A stretch of 64,000 bases of DNA from positions 1,159,490-1,223,489 of the forward strand of contig NZ_SZUA01000002.1 of the NCBI RefSeq assembly GCF_005239095.1, in the 5' to 3' direction. Each line of letters opens with the position of its first letter. Position 1 is the first letter of the stretch. The notes under the pieces are model-generated. The model did no database searches. It had not been told where the DNA came from and was given only the letters and a program-made list of their open reading frames with translations. A program made the position numbers and the translations under genes. Below are positions 1 to 9,964 of this stretch, in pieces. Source of the DNA: Luteimonas gilva (lineage in GTDB: Bacteria; Pseudomonadota; Gammaproteobacteria; Xanthomonadales; Xanthomonadaceae).

Positions 1-307
1 TTACCAGCGCGGCGGCGTGCACCAGGTCGCGCTCGTGTTGTTGAACAAGGGCAATGCGCCGGCCAGGTTCGAAGTGCGCGACAAGCTGCAGCCCGGCGTT
101 TGGCGCGGAGCGTTCGACGGCCGGACGATCGAGGTCGCCGAAGGCGGGGCGCTGACGGCGGACGTGCCCGCGCACGGCGTCGACGTGCTCCTGCTCGATG
201 CCCCCATCGTCCTGCCGGCATTGAGGGCGGTGTTGGTCGAGGCGATGGGGAAGTCGCGCCGGGCCGACGCCCCTGCCGTTCTTCCCCCTTTGAAAAAGGG
301 GGATTGA
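1..307 (+). CDS. GH13 alpha-amylase / cyclomaltodextrin glucanotransferase-like, C-terminal end (5' end outside window)
   Basis: Only about 101 codons of the 3' end are present, in a frame open from the first base. The segment QVALVLLNKGNAPARF followed by a short beta-rich stretch looks like the C-terminal beta-sandwich that follows the catalytic barrel in GH13 amylases and CGTases. The catalytic domain lies outside the window, so specificity cannot be judged. The convergent LacI-type regulator next door fits a maltodextrin-use cluster, as found in other Xanthomonadaceae. The last residues, PPLKKGD and the TGA stop, are encoded by a palindromic repeat, so the native C-terminus has probably been replaced. 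The family call is moderate because so little of the protein is visible. Confidence 0.55.
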   Translation, partial: YQRGGVHQVALVLLNKGNAPARFEVRDKLQPGVWRGAFDGRTIEVAEGGALTADVPAHGVDVLLLDAPIVLPALRAVLVEAMGKSRRADAPAVLPPLKKGD

Positions 308-391
308 GGGGGATTTGCTTTTGATCTTCAAAGCAAGATCAACAGCAAATCCCCCATCGCCTTCGGCGATTTGGCCCCTTTTTCAAAGGGG
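284..391. repeat. Palindromic repeat, CCCCCTTTGAAAAAGGGGG family, copy 1
   Basis: Two arms built on CCCCCTTTGAAAAAGGGGG (284-302) and its inverse (375-391) flank GGGGGATTTGCTTTTGATC and the inverse GATCAACAGCAAATCCCCC. The same element recurs at 22599-22700 and, as a half copy, at 51989-52035. It fills the spacer between the GH13 3' end and the LacI gene and could form a long hairpin able to end transcription from both sides. Confidence 0.8.
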
Positions 392-425
392 GCGACAGCA
401 GGAGCGGCGAATGCACGCTGCGGCG

Positions 426-1597
<1,172 letters not shown>

Positions 1598-1598
1598 G

Positions 1599-1626
1599 TT
1601 CCGGGCGGACGGTTTCGGGCTAGAAT
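1599..1626 (+). promoter_or_regulatory. Candidate sigma-70 promoter for the thrS leader
   Basis: TTCCGG at 1599-1604 and TAGAAT at 1621-1626 are separated by 16 bases. The -35 is weak, the -10 is good. The predicted transcript would start near 1633, upstream of the short Thr-rich reading frame and terminator. This is inference from motif spacing only. Confidence 0.45.
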
Positions 1627-1682
1627 CGTCCCCAGCAACCCGGAACGAGGTGGCCCGCGGAAACGCCGGCCGAGCGTGCGAC

Positions 1683-1709
1683 ATGAGCACTACCACCGCC
1701 CACCGCTGA
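1683..1709 (+). CDS. Putative threonine leader peptide MSTTTAHR before thrS
   Basis: A nine-codon reading frame, ATG to TGA, encodes MSTTTAHR with three consecutive Thr codons (ACT ACC ACC). It lies 27 bases before a GC-rich hairpin with a T run and about 160 bases before thrS. This is the layout of a ribosome-mediated attenuator: charged tRNA-Thr would let the ribosome pass and the terminator form, while stalling at the Thr codons would favour read-through. The Shine-Dalgarno is weak (GAG about ten bases upstream), and I could not confirm an antiterminator pairing by eye. Confidence 0.5.
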   Translation: MSTTTAHR

Positions 1710-1735
1710 TCCCCGCCCGAGGCCCTCCTAAGCAG

Positions 1736-1756
1736 GCGCCCTCGCGGCGCTTTTTT
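1736..1756 (+). terminator. Intrinsic terminator/attenuator upstream of thrS
   Basis: The stem GCGCC (1736-1740) pairs with GGCGC (1746-1750) around the loop CTCGC and is followed by six T residues (1751-1756). It sits just after the Thr-rich leader frame and before thrS, where no upstream gene on this strand needs terminating. Confidence 0.7.
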
Positions 1757-1777
1757 GTTGCCTAGCTTTGCTTGTCT

Positions 1778-1849
1778 TTGTGGGAGCGGCTTCAGCCGCG
1801 AGCTCTTCCCGAAAGCGGCGAAAGCTCGCGGCTGAAGCCGCTCCCACAA
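1778..1849. repeat. Palindromic repeat, TTGTGGGAGCGGC family, copy 1
   Basis: TTGTGGGAGCGGCTTCAGCC and its inverse form a long hairpin between the attenuator-like terminator and the thrS start codon, ending only 20 bases before the ATG. The reading frame of thrS happens to stay open through it, but this stretch is unlikely to be translated. Confidence 0.85.
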
Positions 1850-1869
1850 GAAACCGAATCCCGAACCCG

Positions 1870-3774
1870 ATGATTACGATCACTCTTCCCGACGGCAGCC
1901 GCCGCGAATTCGAAAACCCCGTCAGCGTCATGGACGTGGCCCAGTCCATCGGCCCCGGCCTGGCCAAGGCGACCGTGGCCGGCAAGGTCGACGGCAAGCT
2001 GGTCGACGCCAGCGACCGCATCGACCACGACGCCAAGCTGCAGATCATCACGCCCAAGGACGACGAGGGCGTGGAGATCATCCGCCACAGCACCGCCCAC
2101 TTGGTCGGCCATGCGGTGAAGCAGTTGTATCCGACCGCCAAAATGGTGATCGGACCGGTCATCGACGAAGGCTTCTACTACGACATCTGGTACGAGCGTC
2201 CGTTCACGCCGGAAGACATGGAAGCGATCGAGCAGCGCATGCGCGAGCTGATCGCGCAGGACTACGACGTGGTCAAGAAAGTGACGCCGCGCGCCGAAGT
2301 CATCGAAGTGTTCAAGTCGCGCGGCGAGGACTACAAGCTGCGCCTGGTCGAGGACATGCCCGACGAAAAGCAGATGGGCTTGTACTACCACCAGGAATAC
2401 GTCGACATGTGCCGCGGCCCGCACGTGCCGAACACGCGTTTCCTGAAGGTGTTCAAGCTGACCCGCATCTCCGGCGCCTACTGGCGCGGCGACGCCAAGA
2501 ACGAGCAGTTGCAGCGCATCTACGGCACGGCTTGGGCGGACAAGAAGCAGCTGGACGCCTACATCCAGCGCATCGAAGAGGCCGAGAAGCGGGACCATCG
2601 CAAGATCGGCAAGCAGCAGGACCTGTTCCATCTGCAGGAAGAGGCGCCGGGCCTGATCTTCTGGCATCCGAAGGGCTGGTCGGTGTGGCAGGTGGTCGAG
2701 CAGTACATGCGCAAGGTGTACCGCGACACCGGCTACGGCGAGGTGCGTTGCCCGCAGATCCTGGACGTGTCGCTGTGGAAGCAGTCCGGCCACTGGGACA
2801 ACTACAAGGACAATATGTTCTTCACCGAGTCCGAGAAGCGGACTTATGCGGTGAAGCCGATGAATTGCCCCGGCCACGTGCAGGTGTTCAAGCAAGGCTT
2901 GCACAGCTATCGCGACTTGCCGATCCGCTACGGCGAGTTCGGCGCCTGCCATCGCAACGAGCCCTCCGGCGCGTTGCACGGCATCCTGCGCGTGCGCGGC
3001 TTCACCCAGGACGACGGCCACATCTTCTGCACCGAGGACCAGATCGAGGCCGAGGTGACCGCGTTCCACCGCCAAGCGATGAAGGTCTACTCGGACTTCG
3101 GCTTCACCGACGTGCAACTGAAGATCGCCCTGCGTCCGGAACCCCGGCTGGGCGACGACGCCACCTGGGACAAGGCCGAAGACGCCCTGCGCGCCGCGCT
3201 GAGGGCGGCCGGGGTCGAGTGGCAGGAGCTGCCGGGCGAGGGCGCCTTCTACGGGCCCAAGATCGAATACCACCTGCGCGACGCCATCGGCCGCACCTGG
3301 CAGTTGGGCACGATGCAGGTCGATTTCATGATGCCGGGCCGGCTCGGGGCCGAATACGTCGACGAACACAGCCAAAAGCGGACCCCGGTGATGTTGCACC
3401 GGGCCATCGTCGGCTCGATGGAGCGCTTCATCGGCATCCTGATCGAGCACCACGCCGGCAGCTTCCCGGCCTGGCTGGCCCCGATCCAGGCGGTGGTGGC
3501 CAACATCACCGACGCCCAGGCCGAATATGTGGAGGAGGTCCGGAAAACCCTTGCAAATCAAGGCTTCCGGGTCGAATCGGATTTGCGGAACGAAAAAATC
3601 GGCTATAAGATTCGCGAGCACACGCTGCAACGGGTGCCATACCTGCTGGTGGTCGGGGACCGCGAGCGCGACAATGGCATGGTCGCGGTGCGTACGCGCG
3701 GGGGGGAGGATCTGGGGACGATGTCGGTCGCCGCATTCGCCGAAAGGCTCCGCAACGAGCACGCGGCAGCGTAA
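1870..3774 (+). CDS. thrS: Threonine-tRNA ligase
   Basis: Charges tRNA-Thr in the cytosol. The 634-residue product starts [10 protein letters not shown], the typical TGS-domain beginning. The editing domain follows with HSTAH (H73, H77) and the downstream YVDMCRGPH cysteine. The class II catalytic core contains the zinc-site segment MNCPGH, and the C-terminal anticodon-binding domain includes [15 protein letters not shown] chose the ATG at 1870 because in-frame sequence upstream is a palindromic repeat; no clear Shine-Dalgarno precedes it. It heads the classic thrS-infC-rpmI-rplT-pheST-ihfA block. A Thr-codon leader and terminator upstream suggest control by tRNA-Thr charging (inference). Confidence 0.97.
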   Translation: MITITLPDGSRREFENPVSVMDVAQSIGPGLAKATVAGKVDGKLVDASDRIDHDAKLQIITPKDDEGVEIIRHSTAHLVGHAVKQLYPTAKMVIGPVIDEGFYYDIWYERPFTPEDMEAIEQRMRELIAQDYDVVKKVTPRAEVIEVFKSRGEDYKLRLVEDMPDEKQMGLYYHQEYVDMCRGPHVPNTRFLKVFKLTRISGAYWRGDAKNEQLQRIYGTAWADKKQLDAYIQRIEEAEKRDHRKIGKQQDLFHLQEEAPGLIFWHPKGWSVWQVVEQYMRKVYRDTGYGEVRCPQILDVSLWKQSGHWDNYKDNMFFTESEKRTYAVKPMNCPGHVQVFKQGLHSYRDLPIRYGEFGACHRNEPSGALHGILRVRGFTQDDGHIFCTEDQIEAEVTAFHRQAMKVYSDFGFTDVQLKIALRPEPRLGDDATWDKAEDALRAALRAAGVEWQELPGEGAFYGPKIEYHLRDAIGRTWQLGTMQVDFMMPGRLGAEYVDEHSQKRTPVMLHRAIVGSMERFIGILIEHHAGSFPAWLAPIQAVVANITDAQAEYVEEVRKTLANQGFRVESDLRNEKIGYKIREHTLQRVPYLLVVGDRERDNGMVAVRTRGGEDLGTMSVAAFAERLRNEHAAA

Positions 3775-3825
3775 GCAGGCCCGGCCGCCGAAGCGGCCGG
3801 CACGATGGATCCTGGAGACCGCAAC

Positions 3826-4347
3826 ATCACTACCCCCGAAAAGCAAAACCGCAAGAATCACGAAATCCGCGTGCCGCGCGTGCGCGTGCTCGACGTCGAC
3901 GGCGAAATGGTCGGCGTGCTGTCGCGCGACGAAGCCCTGGCCATGGCCGAAGAGCAGGGACTCGACCTAGTCGAGATCCAGCCCAACGCCGATCCGCCGG
4001 TGTGCCGGATCATGGATTTCGGCAAGTACAAGTTCGAGCTGCAAAAGAAGGCCAATGCGGCCAAGAAGAAGCAGAAGCAGGTCGAAATCAAGGAACTCAA
4101 GTTCCGCCCCGTGACCGACGAAGGCGACTACCAGATCAAGCTGCGCAACATGCGCCGCTTCCTGGAAGAGGGCGACAAGGTCAAGGTCAACATCCGATTC
4201 CGCGGCCGAGAGATGAGCCACCAGGAATTGGGTCGCGAGATGGCCGCGCGGATCGAAGCCGACTTGGGCGACGAAATCGTGATCGAATCGCGTCCGCGCT
4301 TGGAAGGGCGGCAGATGGTGATGATGATCGCCCCCAAGAAGAAATAG
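3826..4347 (+). CDS. infC: Translation initiation factor IF-3, probable ATC start codon
   Basis: IF-3 binds the 30S subunit and checks start-codon/initiator-tRNA pairing. The product is 173 residues from 3826 and carries the conserved [15 protein letters not shown] and [15 protein letters not shown] blocks, with a Lys-rich linker near residues 75-95. The in-frame ATG at 3805 has no ribosome site. In contrast, GGAG (3814-3817) sits eight bases before an in-frame ATC at 3826, which gives the usual family length. A rare non-AUG start is known for infC (AUU in E. coli) and underlies autoregulation by IF-3. The gene follows thrS by about 50 bases, and a GGCCGCC/GGCGGCC-type hairpin lies in the gap. 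Confidence 0.93.
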   Translation: MTTPEKQNRKNHEIRVPRVRVLDVDGEMVGVLSRDEALAMAEEQGLDLVEIQPNADPPVCRIMDFGKYKFELQKKANAAKKKQKQVEIKELKFRPVTDEGDYQIKLRNMRRFLEEGDKVKVNIRFRGREMSHQELGREMAARIEADLGDEIVIESRPRLEGRQMVMMIAPKKK

Positions 4348-4370
4348 TCCGCCGCAGGCGGACGCATACC

Positions 4371-4562
4371 GTTCCCCTCTCGCCCCGCTTGCGAGGTATC
4401 GCCTCGCGCATCGACGAACGCACTCGCGCTGCGCGCGAGGGCCGGAGAGGGCAAAGGGTGGGCGCGCCGAAGGCGCGCTTTCTTTTTTGGCGGCTAGCAG
4501 CAAGAGCACCCCTCACCCTAACCCTCTCCCCCAACGGTGGAGCTGTTGGGGAGAGGGGAGCT
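4371..4562. repeat. Low-complexity CCCTCTC/GAGAGGG palindromic spacer elements
   Basis: The 419-base gap between infC and rpmI opens with two inverted-repeat elements. One runs from TTCCCCTCTCGCC to GGCCGGAGAGGG (4371-4452). The other is CCCTCACCCTAACCCTCTCC with its inverse GGAGAGGGG (4509-4558). Similar sequence recurs at 47690-47745, 48481-48725, 52110-52150 and 53277-53345. No gene is seen in them; the downstream part of the gap holds the rpmI promoter and leader. Confidence 0.6.
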
Positions 4563-4578
4563 AAGCAAACCCTCTGAT

Positions 4579-4607
4579 TTGCAAGGGAAACCCGTCCCCT
4601 GCATAAT
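4579..4607 (+). promoter_or_regulatory. Sigma-70 promoter for rpmI-rplT
   Basis: TTGCAA (4579-4584), a 17-base spacer, then CATAAT (4602-4607) is a near-consensus promoter. It uncouples rpmI-rplT from infC and would produce a leader of about 150 bases. Confidence 0.7.
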
Positions 4608-4613
4608 GTGCGG

Positions 4614-4766
4614 CCCGGTTCGCCGGGAGTTTTGGCTTCACCAGGAACCCGCCAAAGATTCCTTATGGGAATCAATGGCTTACAAGCCGGCACGGGCAGG
4701 ACGGAAAGCGCAGCCACCCAACGCTGCCGCCCAGGCCAGTAAAGAAAACCCGAAAGGACCTTAGCA
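4614..4766 (+). promoter_or_regulatory. Structured 5' leader of rpmI-rplT, possible L20 autoregulatory site
   Basis: After the promoter come a CCCGG-TTCG-CCGGG hairpin (4614-4627) and GATTCC-TTATG-GGAATC (4647-4663), then an A-rich segment and AAGGA (4754-4758) eight bases before the rpmI ATG. In E. coli, ribosomal protein L20 represses rpmI-rplT by binding leader RNA. Whether this leader does the same is inference. Confidence 0.4.
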
Positions 4767-4964
4767 ATGCCCAAGATCAAGACCCACCGCGGGGCGGCGA
4801 AGCGTTTCCGCAAGACCGCCAGCGGCAAATACAAATCCGGCCACGCCAACCGTAGCCACATCCTCACCAAGAAAGCGACCAAGCGGAAGCGCAACCTGCG
4901 GCAGACGAACCACGTTCGTGCCGAGGACGCGGGCCGTCTGGACCGCATGCTTCCGTATCTCTGA
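4767..4964 (+). CDS. rpmI: 50S ribosomal protein L35
   Basis: The 65-residue, Lys/Arg-rich protein begins [20 protein letters not shown], the family signature, and has the usual length for L35, a small protein of the large ribosomal subunit. AAGGA eight bases upstream supports the ATG. It is followed after 13 bases by rplT, the standard pair, and the two are expected to be co-transcribed from the promoter at 4579-4607. Confidence 0.98.
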   Translation: MPKIKTHRGAAKRFRKTASGKYKSGHANRSHILTKKATKRKRNLRQTNHVRAEDAGRLDRMLPYL

Positions 4965-4977
4965 GGAGGGCTAGGAC

Positions 4978-5337
4978 ATGGCACGAGTCAAACGTGGTGT
5001 GACGGCCCGCCGTCGTCACAAGAAAATCCTGAAGCAGGCCAAGGGCTACTACAACGCCCGCCGCAAGGTCTTCCGCGTCGCCAAGCAAGCGGTGACCAAG
5101 GCCCTGCAGTACGCCTACATCGGCCGCAAGCAGAAGAAGCGCAATTTCCGTTCGCTGTGGATCACCCGCATCAACGCGGCGGCACGCATCAACGGCATGA
5201 GCTACAGCCGATTTATGAACGGCCTGCTCAAGGCCGGCATCACCCTGGACCGCAAGGTGCTGGCGGACATCGCCGTGCACGACGCGAAGGGTTTTGCGGC
5301 TTTGGCAGAAAAGGCTAAGGGCGCGCTCGCGGCGTAA
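4978..5337 (+). CDS. rplT: 50S ribosomal protein L20
   Basis: A 119-residue basic protein beginning [20 protein letters not shown], diagnostic for L20, which binds 23S rRNA early in large-subunit assembly. GAGGAGGG lies about five bases before the ATG. L20 is also the known translational repressor of this operon in enterobacteria. A strong terminator follows at 5403. Confidence 0.98.
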   Translation: MARVKRGVTARRRHKKILKQAKGYYNARRKVFRVAKQAVTKALQYAYIGRKQKKRNFRSLWITRINAAARINGMSYSRFMNGLLKAGITLDRKVLADIAVHDAKGFAALAEKAKGALAA

Positions 5338-5402
5338 TGCGGGTCGCTCCGCAAGAGCCCGCGCTGTGGACTCTTCGAGGAGCAGACCGACGTGATTAAC
5401 GC

Positions 5403-5437
5403 ATGGGGAAGGGCGCGAGCCCTTCCCCATTTGTTTT
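5403..5437 (+). terminator. Rho-independent terminator after rplT
   Basis: A perfect 12-bp stem, ATGGGGAAGGGC with GCCCTTCCCCAT, closes a GCGA loop and is followed by TTGTTTT. It ends the rpmI-rplT transcript and implies a separate promoter, or read-through, for pheST. Confidence 0.88.
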
Positions 5438-5442
5438 GTGTG

Positions 5443-5520
5443 GTCATTCCGCGAAAGCGGAATCCAGCGACTTGGCTGTTACGCCGGCATCGCCTGGATC
5501 CCGGCTTTCGCCGAGATGAC
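5443..5520. repeat. Palindromic repeat, GTCATTCCCGCGAAAGCGGG family, copy 1
   Basis: GTCATTCCGCGAAAGCGGAA and the inverse GGATCCCGGCTTTCGCCGAG mark the two ends of an element lying between the rplT terminator and pheS. Full and half copies recur at 43464-43561 and 52038-52067. Confidence 0.75.
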
Positions 5521-5547
5521 GATTCCGAAAGTTCCGAGGTCCGATAA

Positions 5548-6546
<999 letters not shown>

Positions 6547-6566
6547 GCCACATCGTGGGGCGGCTT

Positions 6567-6658
6567 TTGTGGGAGCGGCTTCAGCCGCGAGCTTTTACCA
6601 GCGCTCCGGAACCAAAGCTCGCGGCTGAAGCCGGTCCCACAAGAGCTGCTCCCACAAG
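6567..6658. repeat. Palindromic repeat, TTGTGGGAGCGGC family, copy 2
   Basis: A full hairpin element (6567-6642) plus an extra half arm GAGCTGCTCCCACAAG (6643-6658) occupies most of the pheS-pheT spacer. One arm reads CCGGTCCCAC, one base off the canonical form, so it is slightly decayed. It probably forms an RNA hairpin inside the pheST transcript. Confidence 0.8.
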
Positions 6659-6698
6659 AAGACGGCGCATCGCTGCGCTCGGGATGAAGAGGTAGGCA

Positions 6699-9086
6699 AT
6701 GAAGTTCTCCGAAAACTGGCTGCGCCAACACGTCAAGACGAACGCGACCCGCGACGAGCTGGCCGCGACGCTCACGGCGATAGGCTTGGAAGTGGAAGGC
6801 ATCGAGGCGCTGGGCGGATCGCTCGACAAAGTCGTCGTGGCCAAAATCCTGTCGGCCGAAAAGCACCCCGAAGCCGACCGCCTGCAGGTTTGCAGCGTCG
6901 ACGCCGGTACCGGCGCTCCGCTGCAGATCGTCTGCGGCGCGCCGAACGCGCGTCCGGGTTTGGTCGCGCCGCTGGCGATGGTCGGCGCGCAGATCGGCGA
7001 ACTGACGATCAAGGCCGCCAAGCTGCGCGGCGTCGAATCCAACGGCATGCTGTGCTCGGCGAAAGAACTCGGCTTGGACGCCGACGCGTCCGGCCTGCTC
7101 GAATTGCCCGCCGACGCGCCGGTCGGCGCGCCGCTGGCCGAATATCTGGGCCTGCCCGACGCCAGCATCGAATTGAAGCTGACGCCCAACCGCGCCGACT
7201 GCTTCAGCGTGCGCGGCATCGCCTACGACGTGGCCGCGGCCTGCGGCAGCGAAGTGACCGCGTTCGATGCCACGCCGATGCCGGCTTTGAACGATCGGGA
7301 ACTCGCGGTCGAGTTGGACGCCGGCGCGAAAGTGCCGCGCTTCGTCGGCCGCGTGATCGAAGGCGTGAACGCCCGCGCCACGACGCCGGTGTGGATGAGC
7401 GAGCGCCTGCGCCGCAGCGGCGTGCGTCCGATCAGCTTCCTGGTCGACGTCACCCAATACGTGATGCTGGAACTCGGCCAGCCCATGCACGCGTTCGACT
7501 GCGATACGCTGACTTCGCCGATCGTGGTGCGTCCGGCCCGCGCCGGCGAACAGGCCAAGCTGCTCGACGGCCGCACGGTGACGGTGGATGAAGACTTCCT
7601 GGTGGTGACCGACAGCCAGGGCGGCCGCGCGGCGCGCGCCGTCGCGCTCGGCGGCATCATGGGCGGCTACGACACCCGCGTCACCGACGCCACGCGCAAC
7701 GTGTTCCTGGAAGCCGCGCATTGGATTCCGTCGGCGATCATCGGCCGCGGCCGCAAGCTCGGCCTGCACACCGATGCCGGCCACCGTTTCGAGCGCGGCG
7801 TCGATCCCGAATTGCCGCGCCAGGCGATCGAAGTCGCGACGCGCTTGATCGTCGAAGTCGCCGGCGGCTCGCCCGGACCGGTGACCGAAGCCGTGCTGCC
7901 CGAGCATTTGTCGCGGCCGGCGCCGATCCAGCTGCGCCGCGATCGTCTGGCCCGCGTGCTCGGCACGACGGTCGCCGATGCGGAAGTCGGCCGCATCCTG
8001 CGCGCGCTCGGCCTGGAGGTCGAAGACGTCGAGAACGGCTGGATGGCGACGCCGTCGACCCGCCGCTTCGATCTGGCGATCGAGGAAGACCTGATCGAAG
8101 AGATCGCGCGCATCCACGGTTACGACGCCATCCCCAAGACCTTGCCCGGCGGCGCCACGCGCCTAACCGTGCCCAGCGAAACGTGGGTGGACGAAGCCGA
8201 CGTGCGCCGCCAGTTGGCCGCGCGCGATTATTTGGAAGCGGTGAACTACGCCTTCATCGATGCGGATCTGTTGGCGCATTGGCGGGCGCAGGCGGATGCG
8301 GTGGCTCTGTCGAATCCGCTGAGCGCCGAACTCGGCGTGATGCGCACGCGGCTGCTGCCCGGCCTCGTCGCCGCGCTCGCGCGCAACTTGGCCCGCCAGC
8401 AGACGCGCGTGCGCTTGTTCGAAATCGGCAAGAGCTTCGCCGCCGACGCGGGCAACGCGCCGCGCGAAACGCTGCGCTTGGCCGGCGCGGCTTGCGGCGA
8501 TGCGTTCGGCGAGCGCTGGGACGCGAAAGGACGCACGGTCGACTTCCACGATTTGAAGGGCGACCTGGAAAGCGTCGCCGCGTTGGCTGGCGCGGAACTC
8601 GAATACCGCGCTTCGGCCGAGGCCTGGGGACATCCCGGGCGCTCGGCGGACGTCTATCGCGACGGGGTGCGGATCGGCTGGATCGGCCAATTGCACCCGC
8701 GCCTGCAGCGGCAGCTGGATCTGGACGCCGACGTGCTGGCCTGGGAGCTGGATCTGGAACCGCTGCTGCAGCGCCGCGTGCCGCGCGCCGCCGCCCTGTC
8801 CAAATACCCGTCCGTCCGCCGGGACCTCGCGTTCGTCGTCGCGGACGCCGTGTCTTGGGCCGCCGTGGCCGACACTGTCCGGGCCGCAGCGGGGCCTGCG
8901 CTGAAGGAACTGCGGCTGTTCGACCGATACCGGGGACAGGGGGTCGAAAACGGATTCAAGAGTCTGGCTATGGGCTTGATTCTGCAGGACGAATCCCGCA
9001 CTCTGACCGACCGCGATGTGGAAGCGGCGGTGGCCCAAGTGGAGGCCGCCATGGAACGCAGCCACGGCGCGCGGATACGTGCGTAG
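6699..9086 (+). CDS. pheT: Phenylalanine-tRNA ligase beta subunit
   Basis: The 795-residue beta subunit of PheRS. The N-terminal OB-fold tRNA-binding domain lies at about residues 40-150 (VVVAKILSAEKHPEADRLQVC). The B3/B4 editing module is in the middle, a B5 domain near residues 400-475, the catalytic-like core around 480-690, and the C-terminal ferredoxin-fold anticodon domain begins at about 700 (ALSKYPSVRRDLAFVV). Its length matches bacterial PheT. ihfA follows after 57 bases, an arrangement conserved across gammaproteobacteria. Confidence 0.98.
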   Translation: MKFSENWLRQHVKTNATRDELAATLTAIGLEVEGIEALGGSLDKVVVAKILSAEKHPEADRLQVCSVDAGTGAPLQIVCGAPNARPGLVAPLAMVGAQIGELTIKAAKLRGVESNGMLCSAKELGLDADASGLLELPADAPVGAPLAEYLGLPDASIELKLTPNRADCFSVRGIAYDVAAACGSEVTAFDATPMPALNDRELAVELDAGAKVPRFVGRVIEGVNARATTPVWMSERLRRSGVRPISFLVDVTQYVMLELGQPMHAFDCDTLTSPIVVRPARAGEQAKLLDGRTVTVDEDFLVVTDSQGGRAARAVALGGIMGGYDTRVTDATRNVFLEAAHWIPSAIIGRGRKLGLHTDAGHRFERGVDPELPRQAIEVATRLIVEVAGGSPGPVTEAVLPEHLSRPAPIQLRRDRLARVLGTTVADAEVGRILRALGLEVEDVENGWMATPSTRRFDLAIEEDLIEEIARIHGYDAIPKTLPGGATRLTVPSETWVDEADVRRQLAARDYLEAVNYAFIDADLLAHWRAQADAVALSNPLSAELGVMRTRLLPGLVAALARNLARQQTRVRLFEIGKSFAADAGNAPRETLRLAGAACGDAFGERWDAKGRTVDFHDLKGDLESVAALAGAELEYRASAEAWGHPGRSADVYRDGVRIGWIGQLHPRLQRQLDLDADVLAWELDLEPLLQRRVPRAAALSKYPSVRRDLAFVVADAVSWAAVADTVRAAAGPALKELRLFDRYRGQGVENGFKSLAMGLILQDESRTLTDRDVEAAVAQVEAAMERSHGARIRA

Positions 9087-9143
9087 GGGACGCGATCCGG
9101 CTGTTCAGATTCGCGATTTACGGAAGTCGTTTCGGGGAACGAT

Positions 9144-9443
9144 ATGGCGTTGACCAAAGCGGAAATGGCCGAACGTTTGTTCGACGAGGTCGGCCTGAAC
9201 AAGCGCGAGGCGAAGGAATTCGTCGATGCGTTCTTCGACGTGCTGCGCGAAGCGCTGGAGCAGGGCCGCCAGGTCAAGCTGTCCGGCTTCGGCAACTTCG
9301 ATCTGCGCCGCAAGAACCAGCGCCCCGGCCGCAATCCCAAGACCGGCGAGGAGATCCCGATCTCCGCGCGCACCGTGGTTACCTTCCGTCCTGGTCAAAA
9401 ACTCAAGGAGCGAGTGGAAGCCTATGCTGGATCCGGGCAGTAA
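9144..9443 (+). CDS. ihfA: Integration host factor subunit alpha
   Basis: A 99-residue HU/IHF-family DNA-bending protein. It starts [20 protein letters not shown] and has the beta-arm signature [20 protein letters not shown], including the intercalating Pro. The alpha identity rests on its place after pheT and the [11 protein letters not shown] form. Its 3' end overlaps the next gene by 20 bases, so the two are translationally linked. Confidence 0.96.
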   Translation: MALTKAEMAERLFDEVGLNKREAKEFVDAFFDVLREALEQGRQVKLSGFGNFDLRRKNQRPGRNPKTGEEIPISARTVVTFRPGQKLKERVEAYAGSGQ

Positions 9444-9780
9444 CCGAGAGCTTCCGCCGATTCCGGCCAAGCGCTACTTCACCATCGGTGAAGTGAGCGA
9501 GCTGTGCGACGTCAAGCCGCACGTGCTGCGCTATTGGGAATCCGAATTCCCCAGCCTGAAGCCGGTCAAGCGCCGCGGCAACCGCCGCTACTACCAGCGC
9601 CACGACGTGCTGATGGTGCGCCAGATCCGCGGCCTGCTGTACGAGCAGGGCTACACCATCGGCGGCGCCCGCCAGCGCCTGGACGGCGAGGGCGCCAAGC
9701 AGGAATCGGCGATGAGCTCGCAGATCGTCAAGCAGGTGCGGATGGAGTTGGAAGAGGTCCTGCAGCTCCTGCGCCGCTGA
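9424..9780 (+). CDS. MerR-family transcriptional regulator downstream of ihfA
   Basis: A 118-residue protein with an N-terminal winged-helix MerR domain ([32 protein letters not shown], then [16 protein letters not shown]) and a short C-terminal helix ([15 protein letters not shown]) suited to dimerisation. No effector-binding domain or Cys cluster is present. I use the ATG at 9424, inside the end of ihfA; the longer open frame upstream is only the shadow of ihfA. The ihfA-merR pair is conserved in pseudomonads and xanthomonads, but its target is not evident from sequence. Confidence 0.9.
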   Translation: MLDPGSNRELPPIPAKRYFTIGEVSELCDVKPHVLRYWESEFPSLKPVKRRGNRRYYQRHDVLMVRQIRGLLYEQGYTIGGARQRLDGEGAKQESAMSSQIVKQVRMELEEVLQLLRR

Positions 9781-9806
9781 CGGCGGCGAAGATCCGCCCG
9801 AGCGGC

Positions 9807-9812
9807 TATAAT
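9807..9812 (+). promoter_or_regulatory. -10 element for tRNA-Pro
   Basis: GGCTATAAT ends nine bases before the tRNA 5' end. No convincing -35 is visible at normal spacing, but the extended -10 context is strong. Confidence 0.5.
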
Positions 9813-9820
9813 TCCAAGAC

Positions 9821-9897
9821 CGGGGTATAGCGCAGCCTGGTAGCGCACCAGTCTGGGGGACTGGTGGTCGTCGGTTCGAATCCGGCTACCCCGACCA
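9821..9897 (+). tRNA. tRNA-Pro (anticodon GGG)
   Basis: A 77-base cloverleaf. The acceptor CGGGGTA pairs with TACCCCG, the D arm is GCGCAGCCTGGTAGCGC, the anticodon stem CCAGT/ACTGG closes the loop CTGGGGG giving GGG, and the T arm contains GGTTCGAATCC. CCA is encoded. It decodes CCC and CCU proline codons and lies directly after the merR gene. Confidence 0.97.
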
Positions 9898-9909
9898 AAT
9901 CGCTTTCGA

Positions 9910-9945
9910 AAGGCGGCCTGCGAGATTCGCGGCCGCCTTCGTTTT
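9910..9945 (+). terminator. Terminator after tRNA-Pro
   Basis: AAGGCGGCC (9910-9918) pairs with GGCCGCCTT (9931-9939), followed by CGTTTTA. Its position 13 bases after the tRNA fits termination of the tRNA transcript. Confidence 0.75.
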
Positions 9946-9964
9946 ATGCGTTCGAGCGCGGCCA

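Noticed and set aside
1768..1869. thrS start at 1768 with a 34-residue N-terminal extension
   Set aside because: The added residues are encoded by a palindromic repeat, and the family starts at [10 protein letters not shown].
1792..3861. Long minus-strand open frame across thrS
   Set aside because: It is the antisense shadow of a clearly conserved thrS; the His/Val/Leu-rich product has no domain signs. The same reasoning removes most other antisense frames, such as 20844-22622, 23863-26730 and 59396-61840.
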